Shown here: positions 43,646 through 52,707 of the stretch, one piece after another
Layout of the letters: every line of letters starts with the position of its first letter
Position numbering within the stretch: position 1 is the first letter of the stretch
NCBI GenBank assembly: GCA_001466705.2
Contig: LATX02000035.1
Span: 124,001-188,000 of the forward strand
Direction of reading: 5' to 3'
Length of the DNA stretch: 64,000 bases
Source of the DNA: Moniliophthora roreri
Taxonomy: Eukaryota; Basidiomycota; Agaricomycetes; Agaricales; Marasmiaceae
Notes under the pieces: model-generated
The model's input: the letters and a program-made list of their open reading frames with translations, nothing else
Told to the model about the DNA's origin: nothing
The model's database searches: none
Made by a program: the position numbers and the translations under genes

Positions 43646-45514
43646 TTAAAAAAAGTCCTCACGAGGATACATTGGGTCATCATTCCAGGACATGAGGTAC
43701 TTGACGATAGTCATATGGGAAAAATCCATGCTCCAACCTCCCCACTCACAAATTCTCCAAATTGCCCAACAAAGGTCTACTGAAAGCTATTGACAGCCAC
43801 CATGATGAAAGGAGTGGGTACCATAAGGGTTGGGATCAATGCTGATGTCAATAAGGTTGTTGCGGAATTTTTCAAGGAAGAACAATGATGTCTGTGATCA
43901 GTTGGTCAGCTGAATGGATCACAAGAGAAAGCACCAATGAACCAACCATAGCATCAGAATCATTGTTAGAAGGTTGGTCACCGGAGTTGACCTTGCAACA
44001 GATATACCCTGACGTTATTCTTGAGACACAGATCCATTCCTTGTATGCTCGAACCAGGCAGAGATGTGCTAGTTCTGGTGGAAACTCTTGGATGAAGAAA
44101 GGCTTAATGTCTAAAAACATAGTCAGTATAGATTTTCCACATTCCAAAGACAAGCACTCACCGCCATACTGATTTGTCTTGCGAAAGGGAAGTGTAAGCT
44201 TCAGGAGTTTTCCATCAGTTTCCGAAACATATTCAATATAGTCGAAATTGATCTTCAGTGCCTCGTCAATCCTGAGAAGACATACAAACGAGATACAGTA
44301 TATAAACTGCATCAGACGGCACAGCCTTGGTCCTCCCCATTGATCAGGGTTCTTCTCATCCTTGTTGCGCTTCTGTGCGATCACAGGTTTGATGTCAAAG
44401 TTTTCACTCTTGCGGTTAAAGTCATACATGTGGCCAATGATATCCTAGAGTAGATAGTAACATTAGACAAACATGCTGAAGTGGAATATCATACCAGGGT
44501 GATTGCACGAGCACTCATTGGTTCCTCTCCATCCTTGACCTAAACAAGAGAAAGTCAGTAGTGAAATAGTTTAGAAAGTAGTTACATACCTTACAATGTC
44601 GGAGGCTCACCATGTACAATGATACTTGCTGTGACACTGATGGATTCCCGACCATATGACCTGGCTTGCTGTCACTCTCATGCCAAGGAAGGTTCTCCAA
44701 TCTATAAATTCACTCAAATCCAAATGTGGCTGAAGCATGCTGTTTCTGAGCATGCTGGTATCCTGAGCAAATCTCCAACTTTGGCCGTAATGTGCTGTCA
44801 AGCTTGATAGAATCACATCTGAAAGGAGGAACATTAATATAAGAGAATGGCCAAGAAGATAAATCACTTACTCATTCATGATCCATGCACAGATCAACTC
44901 GGGGGCATCCTTGCGTGGAGAACTGGTGTAAGTTCCTCTTTGGGCTTGATGTAACTGTGTTCATGCAAAAACTTAGTGTGTTGTCGCATGAGGCTAAAGA
45001 AAATGGTCATTAACAGAGCAGTCCTCAAGTGAATAGTTGAAATTTACTCTCGATAACTAGCTGCAGTCCCTTCAGTGACTCCTTCTGAAGCACCAGTCAG
45101 AACAGCTGAGAACTTGCTTGGTACAGCCTTTCCATGGGTTTCTGAGCTGCTCTCTTCACTGCTGCTTCCTTCAATGCTGCTCTCCTCGTCACTGTCATGT
45201 CTGTCTTGAGATTGCACCAATCCAATAGATTTCTGCTCCCTTTCTAGATCATCATCGGCTTCTGCGCCACCCAAAAAAGTTGGGTGGCGAGTGTAGTCAT
45301 AGACTGCATTCTGAAGGCCATGAATACCAAAGGAATGGGCAGGATTTGACTTGTTGCTGCACAGTGAAATGTCAACAACATCACTGTCATCATCAGTCTC
45401 ACTAGCACTAGCTGTGGCAACAGCCAGTGAAGGTGAAGGGGTGACAGAGGCTAGGTTGAGCTGAATAGTGAGCTTAGAGATGGAAGGAGAAGGTGTAGGT
45501 GAGCCAGTGGTCAT
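43646..45514 (-). pseudogene. Tyrosine recombinase (integrase-like DNA breaking-rejoining enzyme) of a mobile element, inactivated
   Basis: The minus strand reads as a multi-exon gene starting MTTGSPTPSPSISKL at 45514. After a Ser/Glu-rich leader come PELICAWIMNE, CDSIKLDSTLRPK, LENLPWHESDSKP, MVGNPSVSQQVSLYM, MSARAITLDIIGHMYDFN, CLLRIDEALKINFDYIE (first catalytic Arg), LPFRKTNQYGDIKPF, AHLCLVRAYKEW, YGTHSFHHGGCQ (the HxxR box, with Arg replaced by His), RICEWGGWS, and HMTIVKYLMSWNDDP (nucleophile Tyr), then TAA at 43648-43646. Short GT-AG introns separate the blocks. An in-frame TGA at 44712-44710 and a TAG after GGCQ break it. Many changes are the CpG-deamination kind. The family is common in agaric repeats; the Crypton-like label is my inference. 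Original substrates are unknown. Confidence 0.75.
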
Positions 45515-47800
45515 TGCTAGGGATAGAACTAAGGTTGGCTGAAGGCAACAGTAGCTGAGCTTTATATACACTCTGCAAAGGCTGAAATAGTTAGAGTGAG
45601 AAACATCTCCATAAATAAGGCTCACATAGCATTCTAGCATCCTGACGGTCTCAGCCTATTTCCTTCTAGCTCAGATTCTCCTCTCAAGCCCCACCATCGC
45701 CCCTTGGAAGTGAGTACAGATGTCTTGGCTCATCTAGCAATGAAGAACTTGTCAGTGACAGCTGAAACTGGCTTATGTCGTAGACATACCAGTCAGGAAG
45801 TGCTGAAAGGGACCTCAAAGCCCCTGAGGACAGCTGTGAGCAGTGAGCAAGTGGTGAGCAAGTGACAAGCAAGTGACAAAGCAGAATTTGCTAAGTGAGG
45901 GAACACCAAGCACATCTGGTCCACATGAAGAAATTCATCTTTTTGCTGGGCTGGAAAGGCTTCAGTGCAGCCTGGAAAGTGCAAAAAAGATGGGTTCGTA
46001 ACAAATCAAAGGATGATTTTGCCTAGGGAACCCTGGCACTCAACATGCCTCATGTTCCAAACCACCTTCATCATGACATACAAAACCTGACCCTAGTATT
46101 CCATGCTTCCTTTCACTCACTCATCTTTATAAGCTATGCCCATTGTTCTTCACCACTCTCCAGGATTTCCAGGTTCCAATGCAACCATTTCCAGAATTTT
46201 GCAGTGAGTACATTCTTATAATACCCTCTCATACCCCCAGAACATGTCCAGTTCAAGACTCGCCTCATGTTGATCAGACCAGTCTCAATGACTGGGAATA
46301 TTTTCTGCATTCTTTCTACGCTACGCTACACTCAACCTTGACGCTCTTATTTTCTGCAATTTCTGTGCTCGCACTGCCTCAATACCCACAGGACCTTTCC
46401 CTCTCCTCTCCTCGATCCCTCGACGGCCTCATTTGCCTCCACAGTTCGTTTCTCCCTCCAGACTCAGGCCCAAGGCCTCGACCTCCTCAATCCTGTGCAG
46501 AGCGGCTCCTCTCAGCACGCTCCTGTTTGGCGACACCTCACCTGGTCACACTGTGACCATTCCATCTTTTTCCCATATCTGAGCTCTACTTACCCTTTCT
46601 GGATATGTCTGTGGGAATAACATACCCAATAAGGCAGGAGGGGGGGTGGCCACCTCCACTTAGCCTTAAAAATTTTTTTCAACCTCATGTACTTATTAAG
46701 TTTTTGGACCCCTCTTGCCCAAAACAGCTAAAAGACAAGTCAAAGGTTAGTCAGATAGACAGATAATGGCTGATATATCACCCACTACTGCTATAAAGGT
46801 CAAAAAAGTAATCACAGAAGGCCCTGGGCACAACTCTGGTCAACCTAATGAGGCCCAATGACAACCATCTGCACCACATGATCCATCCACCACTCATTGT
46901 CAGATGGTGCTTGTCAAGGAGCCCATCTACTATTGGAATCCAACCTCTCATCACTTGGATGACAGCAGATCATCTGATCCACTAGAAGCCCTAGTCTTTA
47001 CAGCTCTACTATAGATCCAATATTACCCATGTCTTGAGAAGATCCACTGAGGGCATAGTAAGTGCAGCTGCAAATCAACTGGCCAGAGGTGCTTCAAACA
47101 TCTACCTTGTTCAACTTCAACAGGACTATAACAAACTTTGTACTACAAAATGGACTTATATTGTCTTGCAGTAGTATACACCACCAAAGTGGTCAGATGT
47201 TGGTTTGACCTCATAGCAAGAGGTTGAGAGACATCATGCTAGGACCTTGGAGGACCTCAATTTGAGCTCATCAGAGGTCTGGAACTCTGGGCACAAGAAG
47301 TCACATGGCATAACTGCAAAACTGAGTGCACCTCAGAATATAAGTGGCAGCCCCAGCCAATAGCCTCCAATGGCACATAAGCCTTCTGCTTCAACAGCTT
47401 TGTATCCTCCCTTACTGATATTTGCCAGTGTTTGATTTTTTGACATGGCATAAAAGACAATCGACTTTAAGACACTCTTGCTTCCTAACCCCATGTTCTC
47501 CCTCTCTAACTTTTGAACTTCAGCAATTTTTTCCTCTAAGTTCTTGGATTCTGTTCATGGTAAGTCAATACATCCCATCTCATCTCATTGTCACTAACTT
47601 ACATGAGCAGGTCTCTGCCACAACTTCAAGCTAGAAGTGTTGCAAAGCAAGTAAGTCTTGAACTGTTCACTCACAAAGGGCAACTTACTGACATATTATT
47701 GCTACAGGTAATTGTTGTCATATATACAGTCTTAAATTCAAGGGAACTTATGGTAGCTTAGGCCCACCATGTTGTACTCTGTATTAATAATATATGTGTT
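45515..47800. other. CpG-poor to intermediate, no gene recognised
   Basis: 45515-45640 is upstream of the recombinase start. 45840-45880 holds GTGAGCAAGTGACAAGCAAGTGACAA-type short repeats. A plus-strand frame at 46143-46556 is Pro/Ser/Leu-rich with no motif. Around 46860-46996 hairpin-like ATCTG/CAGAT words and CTAGAAGCCCTAGTC resemble the MITE-like ends. A carrier-gene relic lies at 47017-47080. Confidence 0.4.
47017..47080 (-). pseudogene. Relic of the mitochondrial SAM-carrier gene
   Basis: About 60 bp match exon 4 of the intact carrier (51782-51845): TTACCC(A/G)TGTCTTGAGAA and TAGTAAGTGCAGC are shared. Minus-strand translation gives AAALTMPSVDLLKTWVILDL, against [19 protein letters not shown] in the carrier. 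Differences are largely CG to TG/CA plus a small insertion. Too short to define its origin. Confidence 0.6.
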
Positions 47801-48195
47801 TGCCGCACTTAGAAATTGGAATGATTCAAAAGCGAAAGGATCGGCGGCACGGAATAGGAACCGTAAAAAGGTGAGCCGTAATGCAAGCCGTGATGGCATT
47901 GCTACCCGCGCGGAATCCTGATCGAACCCGGGGTCTCATAGGAGGTCAACGAATCATCTTCTGAGGTCAAGCGTTGGCGAGCGGGAGAGATCGCACGACA
48001 TCAGCCCTATGACCTCGTGAGGAGGTCAGGGCACATTGGCGGTGGTATGTCGTAAATTCTAGTACTCATTGAACAATTCACTGGGCTTCCGAGTCTGCAT
48101 ATCGGAAAACGCTTCTTCCTGCATCCACCACCTTCCCTGACCTACATCTTCATCGACGCCGTCCCGTCTAAGCCGCCTGTGTTTATCAACACAGT
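47801..48195. other. Return to CpG-rich DNA; no gene recognised
   Basis: CG density rises abruptly. A sequence GATCGAACCCGGGG near 47922 looks like a tRNA T-arm on the minus strand, but the stem does not pair. From about 48105 the 3' flank of the duplicated unrecognised gene begins. Confidence 0.45.
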
Positions 48196-49222
48196 TCATT
48201 CCTTGGAAATATTGCACAGTCCTCCAAGTTTGGCGACCATTATCCTTAGGATTTCCACCTGCCCAGCAAGCACCTGCTTCCTGGGATCCTCTCTAATATC
48301 TTCAGATTTAGCTTCCCTTATTTTGGCTTGATCAGCGTAAAAAGCCATTTTCAACTCGTCCATTTGCACTGGCGCCTCTGTGTCAAAACCAGACATACTC
48401 AGAAATCCAGACCACGCTGCAAAGAGCTTCTGTTTGAGAGTTCCCATCGTCATCCGAGCCACAGCTCTATCCATCTCCCTCTCCGACTCGGTGTCAAACA
48501 TCCGAATTTCGCATTTGTCGTTCACTAACCGGAGGGACCCTAGGCACCCACGACGGCTGAAGGCAAGGCCTCTACGAATCTTGGTAGCCCCACACCTCTT
48601 GCGAGCACAGTGGAAGAACGTGGCAGCCCACCACATACTCGTCCATGGCTGGCAGCTGTACGGCTGTATCAGCCGAGAGACAGACTCGGCAAGTGAAACA
48701 CAGTCAAGTATGTTGAATGACCCATCGATGGGGACTGTAAAAGATTGTACGAGAGTATAGTTGTATTTATGCGCTGGATGATCTTCACAGATGGTAACAT
48801 AGCATCTGTAGGTTTCAGATGAGATTGGACATTACTGTATGATGAAGGCAAAAATACGCACCCAATTTTTTAGCCCGTTCCAATTGAATTGACCTTCGAT
48901 CTTCGCCAAACTGCAGATGGGCTACGATGATTTCGTGTGTGCTATCCCATTTTTCAGACCTATAATGATCCACGTGTGTCACTAGACAGGCTAGTAAGTC
49001 CTCTAGATAGCGGCTTGGCTGACGGCGCGAAGATTGAAACCATGGCGGCTCGACGATATAGGCTAGCCAGTCTGGGATTGACATCAAGAGCGCATCATCT
49101 TGAACGACTCCCCTGACTTCCTTCCATGTATGTAGAAAATCAAGGTAGTGACAGGTACCACCACATATCTCACATGCAATACGCCTCATGTCGAAAGATA
49201 CGATTTTTGCGACAGTTGGGTC
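48196..49222 (-). pseudogene. Unrecognised agaric protein family, copy 2 (truncated and frameshifted)
   Basis: Close copy of 3781-4881 in the same orientation: MRRIACEICGGTCHYLDFLH, VAHLQFGEDRRSIQLERAK, then after an intron YVTICEDHPAHKYNY, SRLIQPYSCQPWTSMWWAAT and SGFLSMSGFDTEAPVQM. Here the SRLIQPY segment is in the same frame as YVTIC, showing the ancestral frame. Upstream of the intron 7 bp are missing near 48862-48871 (AAAAAATTGG here, AAACTGAGTCAAGTTGG in copy 1), which shifts phase at the splice site. A G-to-T change gives TGA at 48198-48196, removing the last 15 residues. It is a pseudogene unless an alternative donor rescues it. Confidence 0.65.
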
Positions 49223-49333
49223 CTGTTAAGAGTTAATAAAGCTGACTTGAATGATTCGCTACTCAATACATAGGAATCAACTCACCAAATAGGACGATGG
49301 TCTGTTGAAAAGGAGGCAAAAAGGAGGCAGGTC
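49223..49333 (-). repeat. Duplicated 5' flank of the unrecognised family, copy 2
   Basis: Matches 4882-4995 with a few substitutions and one added A. Homology ends at GGCAGGTCAC as in copy 1. Confidence 0.75.
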
Positions 49334-50346
49334 ACAATCAAGCAAGGGGTGGCGGGATTTGAAAATCCCCGAGCGGCCACGCCTTCCTCCAAAAAGGGAA
49401 AGCGATCGGTAACTTCCAACCTCTTGCCGACGTCGCCTCTGCCAGTCATGCCTGCAGTATCTTCATTGAAAAGTTTTCTGAGCAAAAGGTGATGCTGGAG
49501 GGAGACATTGCTGTTGAACGCAGACCGCAAATATCTACCTAGCTACGCCTATCACCAACTAGTACCACAGACACGATGACCTACCTGTACTATATCATCA
49601 ACCAATCTCCTTCCTCCCATAGATGAGGACGATGGGGGTGTGCAACTCAGAGCCCCGCCACTTAGTACAGAACTCCACGTTTTGGGGGCATATATAACAA
49701 GTCGTACACATAGCGCTAAACACTAAAGTCAGTGGAAAAACAGCTGTTCGATGCGGCTAGTTCGTGGTCTCGAGCATTGGACATGTCTTCTTGACATATC
49801 TGGGTTCGGTACGTCCCACAACTTTCTTCGCAAATGATTTAGCTGATTGTAGCTCTCAGCTTTGATGAGGATCGCGAGTAGTACTGAAAAAGTCCGAGTC
49901 GGGTGTTGTATACGTTGCTCATTACAAATATCTATACGTAGAGATCCTGACAGATATAGTACAATAGTCGTAAGTATAAGATAGTATGTGTCATTGGCAT
50001 TGAACCTAGGAGTTTATCCAAGCCTACCATCCGCTCAGCACTGGAATCTGCTGTCGACTGCCGTAACCTCCTCGACAAACAACCAGTCTGACAATTAATC
50101 TTACAGCCCTTAACCATCTGATAGGTTCATCTGTCAATGGAGAGAGGTCTGAGAAAGTGCTTTGCACAGGCGAGAAGGGATAGCCACCAAACAGTTATAC
50201 GTCTCTTGCCGCGCAACCCTCGAGCCTTAATCTCTCTCACCTATTAAGAGGTAATCTTTGAGTAAGAAGCTCCTGAGAGGGGCCGAATGAATCGTGTTCA
50301 TCTTCTCCTCCACCTTCTCGCGCTGAGACTTGAGCACGTTGAGCAT
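49334..50346. other. No gene recognised
   Basis: Normal CpG content. Short unsupported frames only. The right part (about 50290-50346) is the 3' region of the following minus-strand gene. Confidence 0.35.
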
Positions 50347-51304
50347 CTACTCTTGCAGCAACCGCTGCAAAAGCAGAACTCTACGCCGAGGCTCCTTGTC
50401 CATCCTTTTACGCTCATCCAAAGACAAGTCCCTCCATTCTTGTTCCAGATTACAACATATTTCTTTGACCACATCAATTGCGAATCGCTCGCGTCGCATC
50501 CCGAATCGAACGGTTGAGTAGAATATCCAGAATTTTTGATTGTTTGAAAAGAAGCGAAGGCCGCAGTCGCCATCCAGTATTCGGATCTTGTATACAGATG
50601 CAAGCTTGCGATAACCATCACCGGGAACAACATTTGAAGGATCAGTGCGAGATGCATCTAGCGCCATGTCGAACAAGGAAGTCGCCCACCACACACAGTT
50701 ATGTTTGAAACGACCGTAGTTGGGGGAGCATAGGGAGAGCGCAGCGGCGAGAGTTGATAAATGGATAACATTGAGGAGGGTTGGGTATTGGAAAGTGACG
50801 CTTCTTATTGTTTGGTAGCGATTGCCTGCTGACCCTGTTGGAGCCGTAACAATCACGACGGAATCCGAGACTCCACAATTTAGAGCGAACAAGTTCGTAA
50901 ACGACTGCCTGTATCCCATTGAACAAGATATCATGGCCAGTGAACTCGAACACATACCAAAATGTGCTGGTTTTTTTGTCTTCCAGGAAGACGTCCTTTG
51001 ATCGACCAAGTTGAATGTATCGCTTTTCTGATCCCAGCATAACCTGGAACTCGACTACTTCATGTAGAGGCCCCGTCTTCGTACGGCGATGTTTCATCGA
51101 GAGAGCGACGACGCTCTCGAGGTCTTGCTGTCGAAGTAGGGAGGCATATTGATCTGCTAATTGGCTTCTCAAGAATCCTAGTGTGTCGCATTCAAAAAAT
51201 CTGATCTTTTCCAGAATGGCGGGGACACAAAGGGGTGGAAGGGTTACAGCGAGCATACTGGTGAGAGGATTGGAAGATCCAGGAAGACTAGTAGTTGAAG
51301 CCAT
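50347..51304 (-). CDS. Hypothetical protein, intact distant relative of the duplicated unrecognised family
   Basis: Two exons, 51304-50958 and 50908-50347, flank a 49-nt intron (GTATGT...TACAG) and give 302 aa. The start MASTTSLPGSSNPLTSM follows a pyrimidine-rich leader. The relation to 3781-4881 rests on ordered matches: EFQVMLGSEKRYIQLGRSK with AHLQFGEDRRSIQLERAK; VVIVTAPTGSAGNRYQTIRS with YVTICEDHPAHRYNYTLVQS; VIHLSTLAAALS with ILDCVSLAESVS; CVWWATSLFDMALDAS with MWWAATFFHCAREKCG. The introns fall in similar places. The C-terminus is basic (RRRVLLLQRLLQE) and helix-prone. No signal peptide or membrane segment is apparent. Function is unknown. The CEICGG knuckle of the relatives is absent. 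Confidence 0.75.
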
Positions 51305-51540
51305 TGTGCGCGTGTTGGCGTGAGGGCTTGGATGAGAATGTATAAAAACGAACGGAAATGAAAAATGAAAGGATATGAGTTGGGCGTTGATGAGGAAAGG
51401 AACCAAAAGAGTGCAGCAGGCGCGCTTGTTTACCACGCAGGTACCGTGACCCCGGCACAAAAAATAGAGCACGATGCAGTTATTTATCTCTAAATCTATG
51501 TACAAATCTCAATCCTAATCCCCAAATTGCTCTTATGAAT

Positions 51541-52627
51541 CTAGCTTCCTAAGCCCGAAGTTATCAGACCACCGACAACCCACTCATATACACCCAGGAA
51601 TACCGCACCTCCAGCTGATATCCACATTGTCCGGGGCACGACACCAGAGAAGAGCGCCTTACCACCTTCAGTTCGATATATTGTCTTGAGTCTTGTGTAT
51701 ATTGATATCCGTGCGCCTCCAGACTGAACAAGGGCAAGTCAGCGGCGAGTCGGTCAAACGAAGAGATGGATACCCACTTGAAGATCCAACATTACCCGTG
51801 TCTTGAGAACATCCAAAGGCGTAGTAAGTGCAGCCGCGAACCCGCCGGCTATAGAACCACACACAGCGGCTTCATATGCATAAAGCCGTGCTTGATTGGT
51901 TGGTCGATCAAGGGTATCAGCCAGACGTCGCTTGAGGTACTCGTATAGCGGGAATTGAAGGGAGGTAAAGGGTATCTGACGTAGGTAAATGTCAGAAACG
52001 AAGATTATTCGGAAGGAATAGGAACACACACCTCTCGCATGACGGTAATCCCAAACCCCTTGTACAACCCCCTAAATCCACCATGTGCTATCGTGAGCTT
52101 AAGAGCAGACAATGAGGACTGGTGTTGAGCTCCAAAACTAGCCGTTTGTGTTCTCGTCTTGACGACTTCTGTTGGCACCCGTATCAGGCATGCAGCCTAC
52201 CCAGCGACAAGAACAGACGTAGTTCAGCTGGAAGAGACTCTCGGAACATGGGAGGCTGGACTCGTACGACTTCTCCTGCGGTCGCTGAGACCATATGGTT
52301 GAACGGGCTCGAGGTTTCGATGGGTAGATTTTGTTTGAAAAAGTTGTAGGTCGAGAAGAACGCCGCTGCTCCTGGTGCACTACCCACGACGACGCTGCCT
52401 ATGCCTTTGTATACCCATTTGAAGCCACCTGCCTTGGCAAAGCCTTGAGAAGATTGTAAACGAGTTTTTATGGTGTCGATAGGGAAGAATAAGAGATCGA
52501 CTGCCGTTCCTGCTGCACCACCTGCCTGAAAGAAATTCAGCAAAAAAAAAAAATGCATATAACGAATATTCCAACCACATACCAGCAAAGATTGTAAGAA
52601 CGTCGGCTTGCGAGCGTCGTGTGACAT
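51541..52627 (-). CDS. PET8: Mitochondrial S-adenosylmethionine carrier (SLC25A26/Pet8-like)
   Basis: Exchanges SAM for S-adenosylhomocysteine across the inner mitochondrial membrane. Five exons (52627-52583, 52525-52268, 52196-52032, 51975-51778, 51723-51541) give 282 aa, with introns of 54-71 nt that all splice in frame. The three mitochondrial-carrier signatures are present: [20 protein letters not shown] and [14 protein letters not shown]-carrier features include [48 protein letters not shown] and [17 protein letters not shown], and it ends GLITSGLGS. Length fits the family (about 270-290 aa). The start lies only 80 bp from the divergent SEN54 start. A mutated fragment of a carrier gene occurs at 47017-47080. 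No lesion seen. Confidence 0.92.
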
Positions 52628-52707
52628 GGCGGCAAAGAAGCAAGGTATCGCGTCGACGACGCGTGCAAATATCGGCAACCTCGAGTCATTTTTCCGCCTC
52701 TTCCACC
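52628..52707. promoter_or_regulatory. 80-bp shared intergenic region between divergent SAM carrier and SEN54
   Basis: Only 80 bp separate the two start codons (52627 on minus, 52708 on plus). The interval is CG-rich (GCGTCGACGACGCGTGC) with a T/C-rich patch (TCATTTTTCCGCCTCTTCCACC) next to the SEN54 start and no TATA box. The 5' UTRs must be very short or overlap, and the promoters must be shared. Confidence 0.7.

Larger units (their letters stand above)
17880..47800. other. CpG-depleted repeat-rich block
   Basis: From about 17880 CG dinucleotides become rare, with many lines holding none, and TG/CA are abundant. From about 47800 (GTTTGCCGCAC) normal CG density returns. Within the block sit only pseudogenes, tandem repeats and inverted repeats. 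Several reading frames show Arg-to-Cys/His/Trp changes and CGA-to-TGA stops, as expected from deamination of methylated CpG. A few sub-regions (about 36030-36080, 38700-39100, 43600-45600) keep somewhat more CG, suggesting layers of different age. Confidence 0.85.

Noticed and set aside
45044..45640. Longer N-terminus for the tyrosine recombinase starting at 45640
   Set aside because: The extra residues (MLECYVSLIYGD...) are hydrophobic and unlike the Ser/Pro-rich leader; MTTGSPTPSP at 45514 is the better start.
46143..46556. 137-codon Pro/Ser/Leu-rich frame
   Set aside because: Composition reflects a pyrimidine-rich strand; no motif, and it lies in the degraded block.
17880..47800. Calling the whole block a Starship-type giant element
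   Set aside because: The recombinase is not recognisable as the ascomycete captain family, no boundary repeats were found, and nested insertions are equally likely.
47910..47945. tRNA gene from the GGGTTCGATC motif on the minus strand
   Set aside because: Position 61 would be A and the T-stem does not pair; no acceptor or anticodon arm was found.
50699..51505. 268-codon unspliced frame as the protein
   Set aside because: It overlaps the real exon 1 but reads through a clear GTATGT...TACAG intron. The spliced model gives the conserved WWAT segment, and upstream residues are 5' leader.
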